This document shows positions 51,393 to 59,746 of a DNA stretch of 64,000 nucleotides, piece after piece. The DNA is taken from contig NZ_CAUQJB010000005.1 in the NCBI RefSeq assembly GCF_963518325.1, positions 124,001 to 188,000 on the forward strand. The letters are read 5' to 3'. Source of the stretch: Vagococcus_D sp963518325. Lineage in GTDB: Bacteria; Bacillota; Bacilli; Lactobacillales; Vagococcaceae. The notes beneath the pieces are model-generated. The model was not told where the DNA came from and ran no database searches. It was given only the letters and a program-made list of their open reading frames with translations. Each line of letters begins with the position of its first letter. Positions within the stretch are counted from its first letter, which is position 1. Both the position numbers and the translations under genes were made by a program.

Positions 51393-53462
51393 CTATTCGC
51401 TCTGTGATTTGCTCATTAAATACTGGTAAACCTCATGAGGCTCTCGACTAGTATCCAATAACTCAAAAAAAGCTTGATCATCCAGTAATTCAACCAATTC
51501 TGCCATGGCATTTAAATGTCGATTATTGGCTGTGGCCGCTAGACAAAAGATATACTTAACTGGGTCATTCTCTTTACTTCCGAATTCAATAGGATAACTG
51601 AGACTGGTAATGCTAATTCCCAATTTCTCCACCCCATCTACTGGGCGAGCATGAGGCAAGGCAATCTGTTTGGCAATCACCATATATGGCCCTTCCAGCT
51701 TAGTATTGGCAACTATTGTGTCGATGTACCCACGAGTGATATACCCTTGTTTTAAAAGAGGAGCCCCTGCTACACGAATCACTTCTTCCCAATCTCGGGC
51801 TGTCACTCTCAATTGAATCAAGTCTGGATTGGTAATCTCATATAACGCTGGTTCAGTCACCTCTGATTCAGTGTTTTCATTTTTAGGAATCAAACTGTCA
51901 TAGAGTTCTTTTTCCAAAGCTCCAACATTTAAAATAGTGGCATGCTTTTCCACCACTTCCAAAATTGATTTGACACTAGGTAATTGAAAGCCTAAATTAC
52001 CTAATTGAGAATAAACATCACTAATCAAACGGTACTTTTCTGCCGTATTCATAATTGGACTGACCACGTAAACAGGTTTTTTAGTGTAAAACAAGCGAAT
52101 ATTCGGCACTGTTGAAAAGATTAAATCGTACGAGTCAGCTAAATGTTCAATCCCATTGGTTTCCATAGGGCCAATAAAGGATAGTTCTGGAAAAAGGGTT
52201 TTTAATTCTGTGTAGACAATTGAAGAACTACCAATCCCATTTGGACAGACAATTAAAGCAACTTTTTGCGGTTGCTTAGCTTCTTTTAAGCTAGCACTCA
52301 AGGAAGCGAAATGCATGGTCAAAAAGGCAACCTCTTCTTCAGGTATGGCGTGCTCAAATAAAGAGGCGATAGGTTTTAGGGCTTCTTCCACAATATTAAA
52401 AAGCTCACTGTATTCTTTTTTTATCTTGCCGTGGAGGGGATTAACAATTGGTAATTTAAAATACAAACGATAATAGGCCGGGCGTAGATGTGAGTATAGC
52501 TGGTTAATCACCATTTCCTGATGATTAAAGCGAATCCCCGACAAGGCCTCAAAACGCATGATGATTCGTTTAACCAGTTCCATAATAATCTCATAGTCTT
52601 TAGTCGTTGAATCGGGATTGCCTACCGATAACCCCAAAATCCAAGCCCCTAAATAGAGGGCTGAAAAATCATCATGATTATCAGTTAAGGCCAGTATTCG
52701 TGTAGCAAACTGGTATTCTTTCATGGCAACAACTGCAGGTAAACGAAATTTTTCTGATCCTGCCTTTACCTTTAATCCCAGTCGCTTTTCTAAAAATATC
52801 AAAGTGTAAATAAACTCTTTTAAGCGATTTTCTACAAAGGAAATCTGGTACTCAACTAAATGAGGCGCGATTGCCTCTTTTAGTTGATCGACATTCGGCA
52901 ACTGATTTTTTTCGATAAAATAATCATAGATAAACATGGTATTGTGCTCGGTGGAATCCCAAATAAGCATTTTCATCAGATGATACCGAATGTCGAACTC
53001 ATTACCAACTAACTGATACCCCTCTTTTCGCGAATAAACGATGGCGATATCTTCTTTCTCTAACAGGGCATTAAGATTCTTTAAATCTGTTAATATCGTG
53101 GTTTTACCGACACCGAATTCCGTCATAAAGTGATTGATTGAGAAATAATCATCAACAAAATAAAATAAGAGCAAAAACAGATAATTTCCACGTTCAACCC
53201 CATTCATAACATACTCATCAGCATAGGAATCATCCACCAAAACAGCCAATAACTGCTCTTTCATTTCCAATGACACCGTAATGCGATTATTTTCTAACAC
53301 AATGGTTTGTTGATAGGTCTCCAAAAGAATGGCATTGATTTTTTCCAGTGTGTATTCCAGTTGACGTCTAGTTAGTCCTGTTTGATTTTCCAATTCAGCC
53401 AATTCATAGCGTTGTCTCTCAACTAGTATTTTCATTAATTTCCGCGAACGTTCATCAGTCAT
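51393..53462 (-). CDS. PRD-containing PTS-responsive transcriptional regulator
   Basis: A 689-residue activator of the MtlR/LicR type. N-terminal helix-turn-helix domains (about 1-110) are followed by two PTS regulation domains (about 180-400), a IIB-like domain (CPNGIGSSSIVYTEL near 410, with a Cys) and a C-terminal IIA domain (about 540-689, active-site ALPHARPVDG). Phosphorylation of these sites reports PTS flux and glucose status. The IIA domain closely resembles the IIA protein encoded at 57518. It lies after the sugar operon on the same strand and very likely controls it. AAGGGGG is upstream of the ATG. Confidence 0.9.
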   Translation of the reverse strand: MTDERSRKLMKILVERQRYELAELENQTGLTRRQLEYTLEKINAILLETYQQTIVLENNRITVSLEMKEQLLAVLVDDSYADEYVMNGVERGNYLFLLLFYFVDDYFSINHFMTEFGVGKTTILTDLKNLNALLEKEDIAIVYSRKEGYQLVGNEFDIRYHLMKMLIWDSTEHNTMFIYDYFIEKNQLPNVDQLKEAIAPHLVEYQISFVENRLKEFIYTLIFLEKRLGLKVKAGSEKFRLPAVVAMKEYQFATRILALTDNHDDFSALYLGAWILGLSVGNPDSTTKDYEIIMELVKRIIMRFEALSGIRFNHQEMVINQLYSHLRPAYYRLYFKLPIVNPLHGKIKKEYSELFNIVEEALKPIASLFEHAIPEEEVAFLTMHFASLSASLKEAKQPQKVALIVCPNGIGSSSIVYTELKTLFPELSFIGPMETNGIEHLADSYDLIFSTVPNIRLFYTKKPVYVVSPIMNTAEKYRLISDVYSQLGNLGFQLPSVKSILEVVEKHATILNVGALEKELYDSLIPKNENTESEVTEPALYEITNPDLIQLRVTARDWEEVIRVAGAPLLKQGYITRGYIDTIVANTKLEGPYMVIAKQIALPHARPVDGVEKLGISITSLSYPIEFGSKENDPVKYIFCLAATANNRHLNAMAELVELLDDQAFFELLDTSREPHEVYQYLMSKSQSE

Positions 53463-53567
53463 TTCTGTTCCCCCTTGTCAATCGCCATTCCCAACGATCC
53501 CCTTCAGATGAGCTTTTAATCAAAAGTTTGGGCTTACCTTCCAGGACTTCTTTGGTAACTGCCACAA

Positions 53568-53598
53568 ATCTTGCTGATTCCCCACAAATCAGCAAGAT
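53568..53598 (-). other. Perfect hairpin between the PRD regulator and eda
   Basis: 12-bp stem ATCTTGCTGATT (53568-53579) with 53587-53598 and a seven-base loop, without a long T run. It may be a weak terminator of the PTS operon or part of regulator control. Confidence 0.45.
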
Positions 53599-53684
53599 CA
53601 CTTTCTCTATGCTTTTGTTAAATCGGACACCACTAATCAGCTCCGATTAAATAGCTGATGCTTAAGCTAATGTCTATAGCTCCA

Positions 53685-54323
53685 TTAGTAATTGGCCTGA
53701 CGAAAGTCAATCACAGCTTGTCTCAAAGCTAGGGCATTCTTAGCAATGTCTTGAGTACTGCCTTTAGTTAATAAACTGCCGACCCCCATACACTCTACCC
53801 CTGTTGCTAGCCACTCCGAAATATTTTCCACCGTCACGCCACCAGAAGACATGATCGGCATATAAGGTGTTGGCGTTTTAAAAGTGCTGACTAAGCTACT
53901 ACCATAAAAGTTAGAGATTGGAAAAGCTTTAACCATGGCGGCTCCCGCCTCCATAGCCGTCAACATTTCGGTTACACTAGTGCACCCTGGCATGTAAGGA
54001 ATCTGATAACGATTCGCCAAACGACAGACGCTCTCCTGATAATTAGGGGCAATGATAAATTTAGCCCCTGCTAAAATAGCCAAGCGAGCCGTTTCCGAAT
54101 CAAGTACAGTTCCCGCCCCAATTAGCAAGCGATCTCCATATCGTTTTGTTAAAAAGCTAATAATTTCTCCAGCATTTGGCAAGGTGTAACTAATTTCCAA
54201 ACAGTCAACCCCTCCTGCTAAACAGCCTTCAGCAATCTCAATGGCCCGCTCCTCGGTTTCAACCCGAACAATTGCCATAATAGCCGTTTCCTCTATTCGT
54301 GATAATATCTGGTTACGATACAT
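53685..54323 (-). CDS. eda: 2-dehydro-3-deoxy-phosphogluconate (KDPG/KHG-type) aldolase
   Basis: A 212-residue class I aldolase of the Eda family. Catalytic Glu43 (LEISYT) and Schiff-base Lys132 (AMVKAFP) are present, as are phosphate-binding GGV and GVGSLL segments. It should split a 2-keto-3-deoxy-6-phospho sugar acid to pyruvate and glyceraldehyde 3-phosphate. Last gene of the PTS operon, one base after the DapA-like aldolase gene. The start at 54323 follows AAGGGGG; a longer frame to 54359 would overlap the upstream gene. Confidence 0.88.
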   Translation of the reverse strand: MYRNQILSRIEETAIMAIVRVETEERAIEIAEGCLAGGVDCLEISYTLPNAGEIISFLTKRYGDRLLIGAGTVLDSETARLAILAGAKFIIAPNYQESVCRLANRYQIPYMPGCTSVTEMLTAMEAGAAMVKAFPISNFYGSSLVSTFKTPTPYMPIMSSGGVTVENISEWLATGVECMGVGSLLTKGSTQDIAKNALALRQAVIDFRQANY

Positions 54324-54324
54324 C

Positions 54325-55212
54325 TCAAATTCCCCCTTTCTCGTAGTTAGCCATAACACGAACCACTTCCCTTCGCTGCTCCACCCCTATCGGCAAGACT
54401 GGTAATCGTGGAAGTCCAACCTCAATTCCTTGAATTGAAATAGCCACTTTTAAAACAGAAGGTAAGGTGCCAAATTTCAAAACTCGTCGAAATTCTTCAA
54501 TACTTTCCTGCCTCTCTTGGGCTGCAACCAAGTCCCCAGCCAACCAGTGGTTATAAATCGCCACGTCATTAGCAGTTAAAACATTGGAAGTGGCTGCAAC
54601 AGCCCCTGTGGCCCCTATTTCCAAGGCCTTTAGAATAAGGGAATCTGAACCAGACAAAACATCAAACTGCTGACCTTTTGCTGCCGCTATATAATGACTC
54701 ATGTTGTCCAAGCTACCACTGCTGTCTTTGATGCCAATAATATTAGGATGGCTACTTAAAATTGAGACCACTTCCGGACTGATGTTCATTCCCGTATTTT
54801 TAGGAATATTATACAAAATAATTGGAATACTTACTTCATCGGCAATCTTTGTATAATGATTAACTAATTCAGCTTCAGTTAGTCCGACAAAGAAAGGGGA
54901 AATAACTGATAAGGCATCTGCTCCCATAGCCGCCATCTCTTTTGACAAGTTGATGACTTCCTCTGTGCTATTGCCACCAGTTCCGACATAAACCGGCACA
55001 CGACCAGCTGTTGCCTCAATCACTATTTTAGCAAAATGTTTTTTTTCAAGCTGATTCATCACATGAAATTCACCATTGGTTCCAAGAATAAACAGACCTG
55101 CTACGCCTTTATTAATCAGCCGATTAACTAAGGCTACAGTTCCTTCTTCATTAATTGTTTGATCAGCTTTAAATGGTGTCACCATGGCCGTGATAATCCC
55201 TTTTAGTTCCAT
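54325..55212 (-). CDS. DapA/N-acetylneuraminate lyase superfamily aldolase
   Basis: A 295-residue class I aldolase. The active site has Tyr134 (LYNIPKN) and Schiff-base Lys162 (IKDSSG). The carboxylate loop reads GTNGE (44-48) instead of the GTTGE of true DapA, which is common in aldolases acting on 2-keto-3-deoxy sugar acids. Its place in a sugar PTS operon, and the separate dapA at 18154, argue against lysine synthesis. It abuts the SIS gene and the eda gene. GGAAG precedes the ATG at 55212. Confidence 0.85.
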   Translation of the reverse strand: MELKGIITAMVTPFKADQTINEEGTVALVNRLINKGVAGLFILGTNGEFHVMNQLEKKHFAKIVIEATAGRVPVYVGTGGNSTEEVINLSKEMAAMGADALSVISPFFVGLTEAELVNHYTKIADEVSIPIILYNIPKNTGMNISPEVVSILSSHPNIIGIKDSSGSLDNMSHYIAAAKGQQFDVLSGSDSLILKALEIGATGAVAATSNVLTANDVAIYNHWLAGDLVAAQERQESIEEFRRVLKFGTLPSVLKVAISIQGIEVGLPRLPVLPIGVEQRREVVRVMANYEKGGI

Positions 55213-55839
55213 CTACTGGTCACTTCCTTCCATTTGTTTGGCAGCAGCTTGTCCCAATGCTCCGCCTGGATGCCATTTAACGTATTCCCTTGCGGTTAGG
55301 CCTTTCCCTTCTTGCAGTAAGACACTCAAAGCTTGCAATACGGTTACTTCCACAATAATCGAGGCCCTTGGTGGCTTATTCAAAGGGTCTCCCTCATGAT
55401 CCACACTAGCCAGCAAGGTGCAATCACTCTGTTTGGACAACCAGGATTCCTTGCCTCCTGTTACGGAAATAATCTGGGCACCATTTTTCTTTAAGGTCGT
55501 CACTGTCTGCTTTAATTCCTCTGTCTCACCACTATTCGATATCGAAATCACCACATCCCCCGGTCGCACTTGTCCGGCAGAGCCGTGAATAGTTTCTGTT
55601 GCATCTAAAAAATAAGCTGGCGTCCCCGTAGAGGACAGCAAGGAAGCCACATAATCTGCCACGTGCCCCGGTTTGCCAATGCCTGTCACATGAACCCGGC
55701 CACCTTGAGCCTCAGCCTCTAAGATGATGTCTCGAGCCGCTGCCAAGGTTGTCAGGGATAAGTCATTGATAAACTTATTTAACTCCTCTGATAAATTCAC
55801 TAAAAATTGCTCCAAAACCTGACTTTCTTTAATACTCAT
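55213..55839 (-). CDS. SIS-domain sugar-phosphate isomerase
   Basis: A 208-residue cytosolic protein with one SIS domain. Substrate-binding SISNSGET and the KpsF/GutQ-like HVTGIGKPGHVA motif are clear; the CBS domains of KpsF are absent. It would isomerise or deaminate/isomerise a phosphorylated ketose or aldose coming from the adjacent PTS. The tail KWHPGGALG is also typical of the KpsF group. The start is the ATG at 55839, with GGAGG upstream; the frame extends to 55881 without a good site. Confidence 0.87.
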   Translation of the reverse strand: MSIKESQVLEQFLVNLSEELNKFINDLSLTTLAAARDIILEAEAQGGRVHVTGIGKPGHVADYVASLLSSTGTPAYFLDATETIHGSAGQVRPGDVVISISNSGETEELKQTVTTLKKNGAQIISVTGGKESWLSKQSDCTLLASVDHEGDPLNKPPRASIIVEVTVLQALSVLLQEGKGLTAREYVKWHPGGALGQAAAKQMEGSDQ

Positions 55840-55900
55840 CCCTTTATCCTCCACACTCCCTGATTGAAGGAGCAAAGCCAACCGCTCTGCTCCCTAGGGT

Positions 55901-57160
55901 TTAATTAAATATACTTAATATTTTTTCTAGTAAGATCCCAATCACATTGTAATCAATATTTGGGAAAGTAGACCCCTCTAGTCCCATGCTGCCATAGATG
56001 GGATAGAGTACCGTTGGCAAGAAAGCTAACAGCAAGCCAATGATAAAGGAGCCGACAACAGCCCCACGCCAGCCCCCAGTTGAATTTCCAAAGACCCCTG
56101 CGGTTCCCCCAGAGAAGAAACAGATATGTGCAGCTGGAATAATCACCACTGGAAACTTAAAGATAACCATGACGAAGACGCCGATTAAGCCGGCTGCATA
56201 GGCTGATAAAAAGCCAACAATAACCGCTGTTGGTGCATAAGGGAAAACAGTTGGAACGTCCAATGCTGGACGGGAATTTGGAATAAACCGTTCAGAAATT
56301 GAGACAAAGGCTGCCGTAATTTCCGCTAAGAACATCCGCACGCCCGTCATTAGAATCGACATACCTGCCGTAAAAGTAAAGGCTTGAACCATTGGGAAGA
56401 CTAACCAATGGGTCGTGCCAGCTAGTTCTTGTGTCACATCACGCCCTGCTTTTAATGCCGAAAGATAGAAAAGACCCAACATAATTACCGCAACGCCCAT
56501 TAAGAAGTCTCTAAAAAAAGACAACCATTTTGGAAAATTAATGTCTTCCGTGCTTTTATTTTCGTATTTACTAAAGAGCTTGCCGATATAACCAGACAAC
56601 GCATAACCGATCATATTGAAGTGGCCAATGGCCGTTTCATCACTACCAGTAATTTTGCGCATAAAAGGTTGACATAATTGCGGTAAGGCCGCTGAACAGA
56701 AACCTAAAATTGTTCCACCAAGTATAATCGCCATAATATCAGAAATGCCAAAAGATTTAATAATCAATGACAACACACAAGCAAAGAATAAACTATGGCC
56801 AGTTGTAAAGAATATATTTTTCATCGGCGTAATCCGTGCAAAAACCAAGTTCATGACAAATCCTAAAATCAATGTACAAGATGTTACTAAGGCATACTCC
56901 GTTTGTGCCATGGCAGTGGCGGCTTCAGGTGAAGCCACCACTCCGACAATATTAAAACCAGTTTGAAATAACTTATTAAAGTTTTGTAAGGCTCCGGTCA
57001 TCAAGCCACCACCTGCACTGAAGACCATAAAACCGATAATCGTTTTAAATGTTCCCGTTAATACTTCTGTTCCCGTTTTTTTCTGAGCAACTAATCCAAC
57101 AAATGCAACAATCCCCAGCAAAACAGCTGGTGTGCTTAAAAAGCTAATGGTAAAATTCAT
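55901..57160 (-). CDS. PTS permease IIC, ascorbate (UlaA/SgaT) family
   Basis: The membrane channel subunit of an ascorbate-family PTS. The 419-residue protein has about ten hydrophobic helices and family segments such as IIGFMVFSAGGGLM and FNMIGYALSGYIGK. It carries the sugar across the membrane while IIB phosphorylates it. The substrate need not be ascorbate: the operon has no UlaG, UlaD, UlaE or UlaF homologues but has two aldolases and a SIS isomerase. TAGGAG precedes the ATG. Confidence 0.9.
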   Translation of the reverse strand: MNFTISFLSTPAVLLGIVAFVGLVAQKKTGTEVLTGTFKTIIGFMVFSAGGGLMTGALQNFNKLFQTGFNIVGVVASPEAATAMAQTEYALVTSCTLILGFVMNLVFARITPMKNIFFTTGHSLFFACVLSLIIKSFGISDIMAIILGGTILGFCSAALPQLCQPFMRKITGSDETAIGHFNMIGYALSGYIGKLFSKYENKSTEDINFPKWLSFFRDFLMGVAVIMLGLFYLSALKAGRDVTQELAGTTHWLVFPMVQAFTFTAGMSILMTGVRMFLAEITAAFVSISERFIPNSRPALDVPTVFPYAPTAVIVGFLSAYAAGLIGVFVMVIFKFPVVIIPAAHICFFSGGTAGVFGNSTGGWRGAVVGSFIIGLLLAFLPTVLYPIYGSMGLEGSTFPNIDYNVIGILLEKILSIFN

Positions 57161-57178
57161 TTATCTAATCTCCTACTC

Positions 57179-57457
57179 CTATTGATTTAAAAAGGCTTTA
57201 AGCTTGGTGGCGATTTCATTTTTATCAACAATGTTGTTAATGCCAATCACCGTCTGCTTTAATTTCTTAGTGCTTAGCTCCTCAGCCACATCTGATAATG
57301 TTATCAATAAATCCCCATCAAAACCTGATACCCCATCTAATGATGAGTGCTCCACTGTAATTGGAAACCCTTGTTCTTTGATAACTTGCTCCGTTTTAAT
57401 TTTTAACATTAAACTTGACCCAACTCCTGCGCGACACGCTACTAATGCTTTATGCAT
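57179..57457 (-). CDS. PTS IIB subunit, ascorbate/lactose-like
   Basis: A 92-residue phosphocarrier with the active-site Cys8 in ACRAGVGSS, the standard IIB P-loop. It receives phosphate from the IIA protein encoded upstream and donates it to the sugar bound by IIC. It lies 18 bases before the IIC gene. AGAGGA is upstream of the ATG. Confidence 0.92.
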   Translation of the reverse strand: MHKALVACRAGVGSSLMLKIKTEQVIKEQGFPITVEHSSLDGVSGFDGDLLITLSDVAEELSTKKLKQTVIGINNIVDKNEIATKLKAFLNQ

Positions 57458-57517
57458 ACTTTTTCCTCTTTCCTTGTTTAAGATGATGCCTGAGATTACT
57501 CAAGGCCCCTCTTGTTT

Positions 57518-57970
57518 TTAATTTGTCTCCTTAGCTGAAATATAAGCTAAAATTTCTTTTGCCGATTTGGCAGTATCAAGCATCCTATAAAACTCGTCAT
57601 TGCTTAACAACTCAACTAGCTCTGCCATCCCTTGAAGATGTGACTCACTGTCCTTAGCACTCATACAAAAGAGATACTTAACAGGATCATTGGTTTGGTT
57701 TCCTGAAACCACCGGTGTTTTCAAGGTTGTAATTCCCATGGCTGGAGCTAATGCCCCGTTTTCAACAGGCGCATGAGGCAGTGCTACATGTTTAGTAATC
57801 ACAATATAAGGCCCAATAGTCCGTGAAATCTCAATGATTTTTTCAATGTACTCTGCTGTAATTTTGTTACCTGTAAGTAGAGGGGTTGCTGATTGTCTAA
57901 TAGCCTCTTCCCAATCTGTTACCTCAATATTCAATTGTATAAATTCTTCTTTAATCATTTTACTTAACAA
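57518..57970 (-). CDS. PTS IIA subunit (fructose/mannitol-type fold)
   Basis: A phosphocarrier of about 150 residues with the active-site His66 in ALPHAPVENG. It is first in the operon IIA-IIB-IIC-SIS-aldolase-eda. The best start is the TTG at 57970, nine bases after GAGG; an ATG at 57958 gives a 146-residue protein but no good site, and the frame also extends to 57997. It is very similar to the IIA domain of the PRD regulator at 51393, for example DPVKY-FC and MAELVELL are shared. Confidence 0.9.
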   Translation of the reverse strand: MLSKMIKEEFIQLNIEVTDWEEAIRQSATPLLTGNKITAEYIEKIIEISRTIGPYIVITKHVALPHAPVENGALAPAMGITTLKTPVVSGNQTNDPVKYLFCMSAKDSESHLQGMAELVELLSNDEFYRMLDTAKSAKEILAYISAKETN

Positions 57971-58113
57971 TTTGCAACACCTCATTAATTTTTTCAAGCG
58001 TACGACTTGATAGCCTTCTTACACTCTCAATATAACGTTAATAGGGAGTCAATTCAAACAGTTTTGGTACCTTCTTTTGTCACGCATCCACACAAAAAGC
58101 GTGCTTAGATAGC

Positions 58114-58182
58114 AAGAGCAGCTTACCAGATAACAGATTATGGCTCTTTTCGAAGCTAGTTAGTCTTTATCTGGTGGCTCTT
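58114..58182 (-). other. Nested inverted repeat upstream of the PTS operon
   Basis: AAGAGC (58114-58119) pairs with GCTCTT (58177-58182), and ACCAGATAA (58125-58133) with TTATCTGGT (58167-58175). The paired arms enclose a 33-base internal region. It lies about 145-210 bases before the IIA start. The remainder of the 58000-58340 stretch holds no supported gene. Confidence 0.4.
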
Positions 58183-58342
58183 CACCATTTGTTCATTCTA
58201 TAACAAGGGGTAGAGTTCAGTCTGGGTGACTCCCCAACTACATAACTCGTGCTTAAGCTAATACTTTTTCATGAAAATTTCACCCTAAACAGAAATTCCC
58301 ATGAATCCTTTCAAAGAACCTTAAGAACTGGACTTTTGCAAC

Positions 58343-58375
58343 AAAAAAAGGACCCACTCATTTCCTCAGTGGTCC
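58343..58375 (-). terminator. Terminator of the AAA ATPase gene
   Basis: Stem GGACCCACT/AGTGGTCC with a one-base bulge and a run of seven T on the minus strand, nine bases past the stop. Confidence 0.8.
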
Positions 58376-58384
58376 TGATTTCCC

Positions 58385-59191
58385 TTACAAAAACTCGTCT
58401 TGATGGTTTGCGAAAAACTGTTGATACGTCCGAATATTTTCTAATTCTGTCCAAGCCTTAGTAGGCATCCCCACTTGGTCCAAATTATAGATGGTTCCTT
58501 CCAGTGACCCCAATAAAAATGGCGAGTGACTGGCAATCACGAATTGACACTTCAAAAAACGAGCTGCCTCAGTGATTAGTGCTGCTAGTTTAAGTTGATT
58601 AGCTGGTGATAATGAGGCTTCTGGCTCATCCAATAGATACAAACCCTCTGGTTGCAGGTAATCCTCATAGATTTGCATGGCCGTTTCACCATTGGAATAT
58701 TTTTCTTGAGCAAATTGCCGTCGTTCAATTTGTTGGTCCATCTTAAAGGAGGCCTTATGAATTAGTAATTGATCCTTAGTCATTCCAAGTTGTTTCCGCT
58801 CATAAAGATAGCCTTCCCTTAAAATGGCTTCTTGTTGAATCTTTTTGATTTCATAAAGAATATCTTCGCTCTTAAGGTAACGACTATTCTCTGGCACAAT
58901 CCGATCTCGCCCGAGATCATCCTCTTCAAAACTAAGAGAGCTTTCAACCGTATATTGAGCAAAATAATCAGTTTGCCCCCAAACCTTTGGTGGCTCCGCA
59001 CCAGGAATCTCTAATTTACTTGCCAATAAATTTAATAAAGTTGATTTCCCTGACCCATTACTTCCGTATAACAAAGTAATCCCATCAAATACGATAACTT
59101 CACCTGAGTACTGTTTTAAACTATTGTAAGGATAAATATTCGGATTTTTCAGTTCCATCGGTGACAGTTGGAAACTTCTAATATAGCGCAT
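58385..59191 (-). CDS. AAA family ATPase (ABC/RecF-like, AAA_21)
   Basis: A 268-residue soluble ATPase. It has Walker A GSNGSGKST near residue 44, a short helical insertion in place of a long coiled coil, a YSNGETAM signature-like motif, Walker B YLLDEPEASLS near 190, and a switch His in IASHSPF. No nuclease, reverse transcriptase or toxin gene is next to it, so the frequent defence-system pairing is not seen. AAGGAG is seven bases before the ATG at 59191; two upstream in-frame codons are less likely. Confidence 0.87.
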   Translation of the reverse strand: MRYIRSFQLSPMELKNPNIYPYNSLKQYSGEVIVFDGITLLYGSNGSGKSTLLNLLASKLEIPGAEPPKVWGQTDYFAQYTVESSLSFEEDDLGRDRIVPENSRYLKSEDILYEIKKIQQEAILREGYLYERKQLGMTKDQLLIHKASFKMDQQIERRQFAQEKYSNGETAMQIYEDYLQPEGLYLLDEPEASLSPANQLKLAALITEAARFLKCQFVIASHSPFLLGSLEGTIYNLDQVGMPTKAWTELENIRTYQQFFANHQDEFL

Positions 59192-59314
59192 CTTCAAACT
59201 CCTTTTTTCTTGTTATAACTATTATAACCATCATTTTGTCATTAACAACCTCAAAATCAAACTTTAACACGCCCCCTTCGTTAGGATTTGCCTAACAGCC
59301 CACAGGCAAATCGC

Positions 59315-59346
59315 AAAAAAAAAAGAGACCAATATCTTTGGCCTCT
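59315..59346 (-). terminator. Terminator of the opp-osmC operon
   Basis: Stem GAG-CCAA/TTGG-CTC followed by ten T on the minus strand, just past the OsmC stop codon. Confidence 0.88.
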
Positions 59347-59353
59347 CCCTTGT

Positions 59354-59746
59354 TTAGATAAAATTAACTGTTTCAATGACTTCAATTGCCGGATCAAGAG
59401 ATTGCATCACTGGACAATTTTTAGCGATTAATTTAATGCCACGAGTGGCACGGTCTTGTAATTCTGGTGCTACCTTCACATCAAAGACCATTTCAATTTT
59501 TTTGACTGGTTCACTTTGGCGATCAGCATCACGGGTATACTCAATCATCACTTTTTCAAATGTGTGAGGTACTTTGGAATTCGTTAAAATAGATTGATAG
59601 ACGTATGCCCCGCATGCGCCAACTGCTGCTACTAAACTTTGAACAGGTGAGTAACCGTAGTCTTTCAACAGCACCCAGTTACCCGTTTCTAAAGGCAATT
59701 CCATGCCCTTTTCTCCTTGGATTAATTCAATTTGATTGTTACTCAT
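59354..59746 (-). CDS. OsmC/Ohr family protein
   Basis: A 130-residue cytosolic thiol protein. The two conserved cysteines of the OsmC fold are at 45 (GACGAY) and 111 (KNCPVM), suggesting hydroperoxide reduction. The sequence is closer to general OsmC/YhfA-like proteins than to Ohr, but this is not certain. The start overlaps the oppF end by eight bases and there is one shared terminator, so it is the last gene of the oppABCDF transcript. Confidence 0.85.
   Translation of the reverse strand: MSNNQIELIQGEKGMELPLETGNWVLLKDYGYSPVQSLVAAVGACGAYVYQSILTNSKVPHTFEKVMIEYTRDADRQSEPVKKIEMVFDVKVAPELQDRATRGIKLIAKNCPVMQSLDPAIEVIETVNFI

Noticed and set aside
54325..55212. Second lysine-pathway dapA
   Set aside because: GTNGE replaces GTTGE, it lies in a sugar PTS operon, and a bona fide dapA sits next to asd at 18154.
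57204..57521. 105-codon + strand frame across the IIB gene
   Set aside because: Antisense to the PTS IIB gene, with low-complexity Ser-rich translation.
58385..59191. Anti-phage defence module around the AAA ATPase
   Set aside because: No nuclease, reverse transcriptase, toxin or other effector gene is adjacent; a lone ATPase is not enough.
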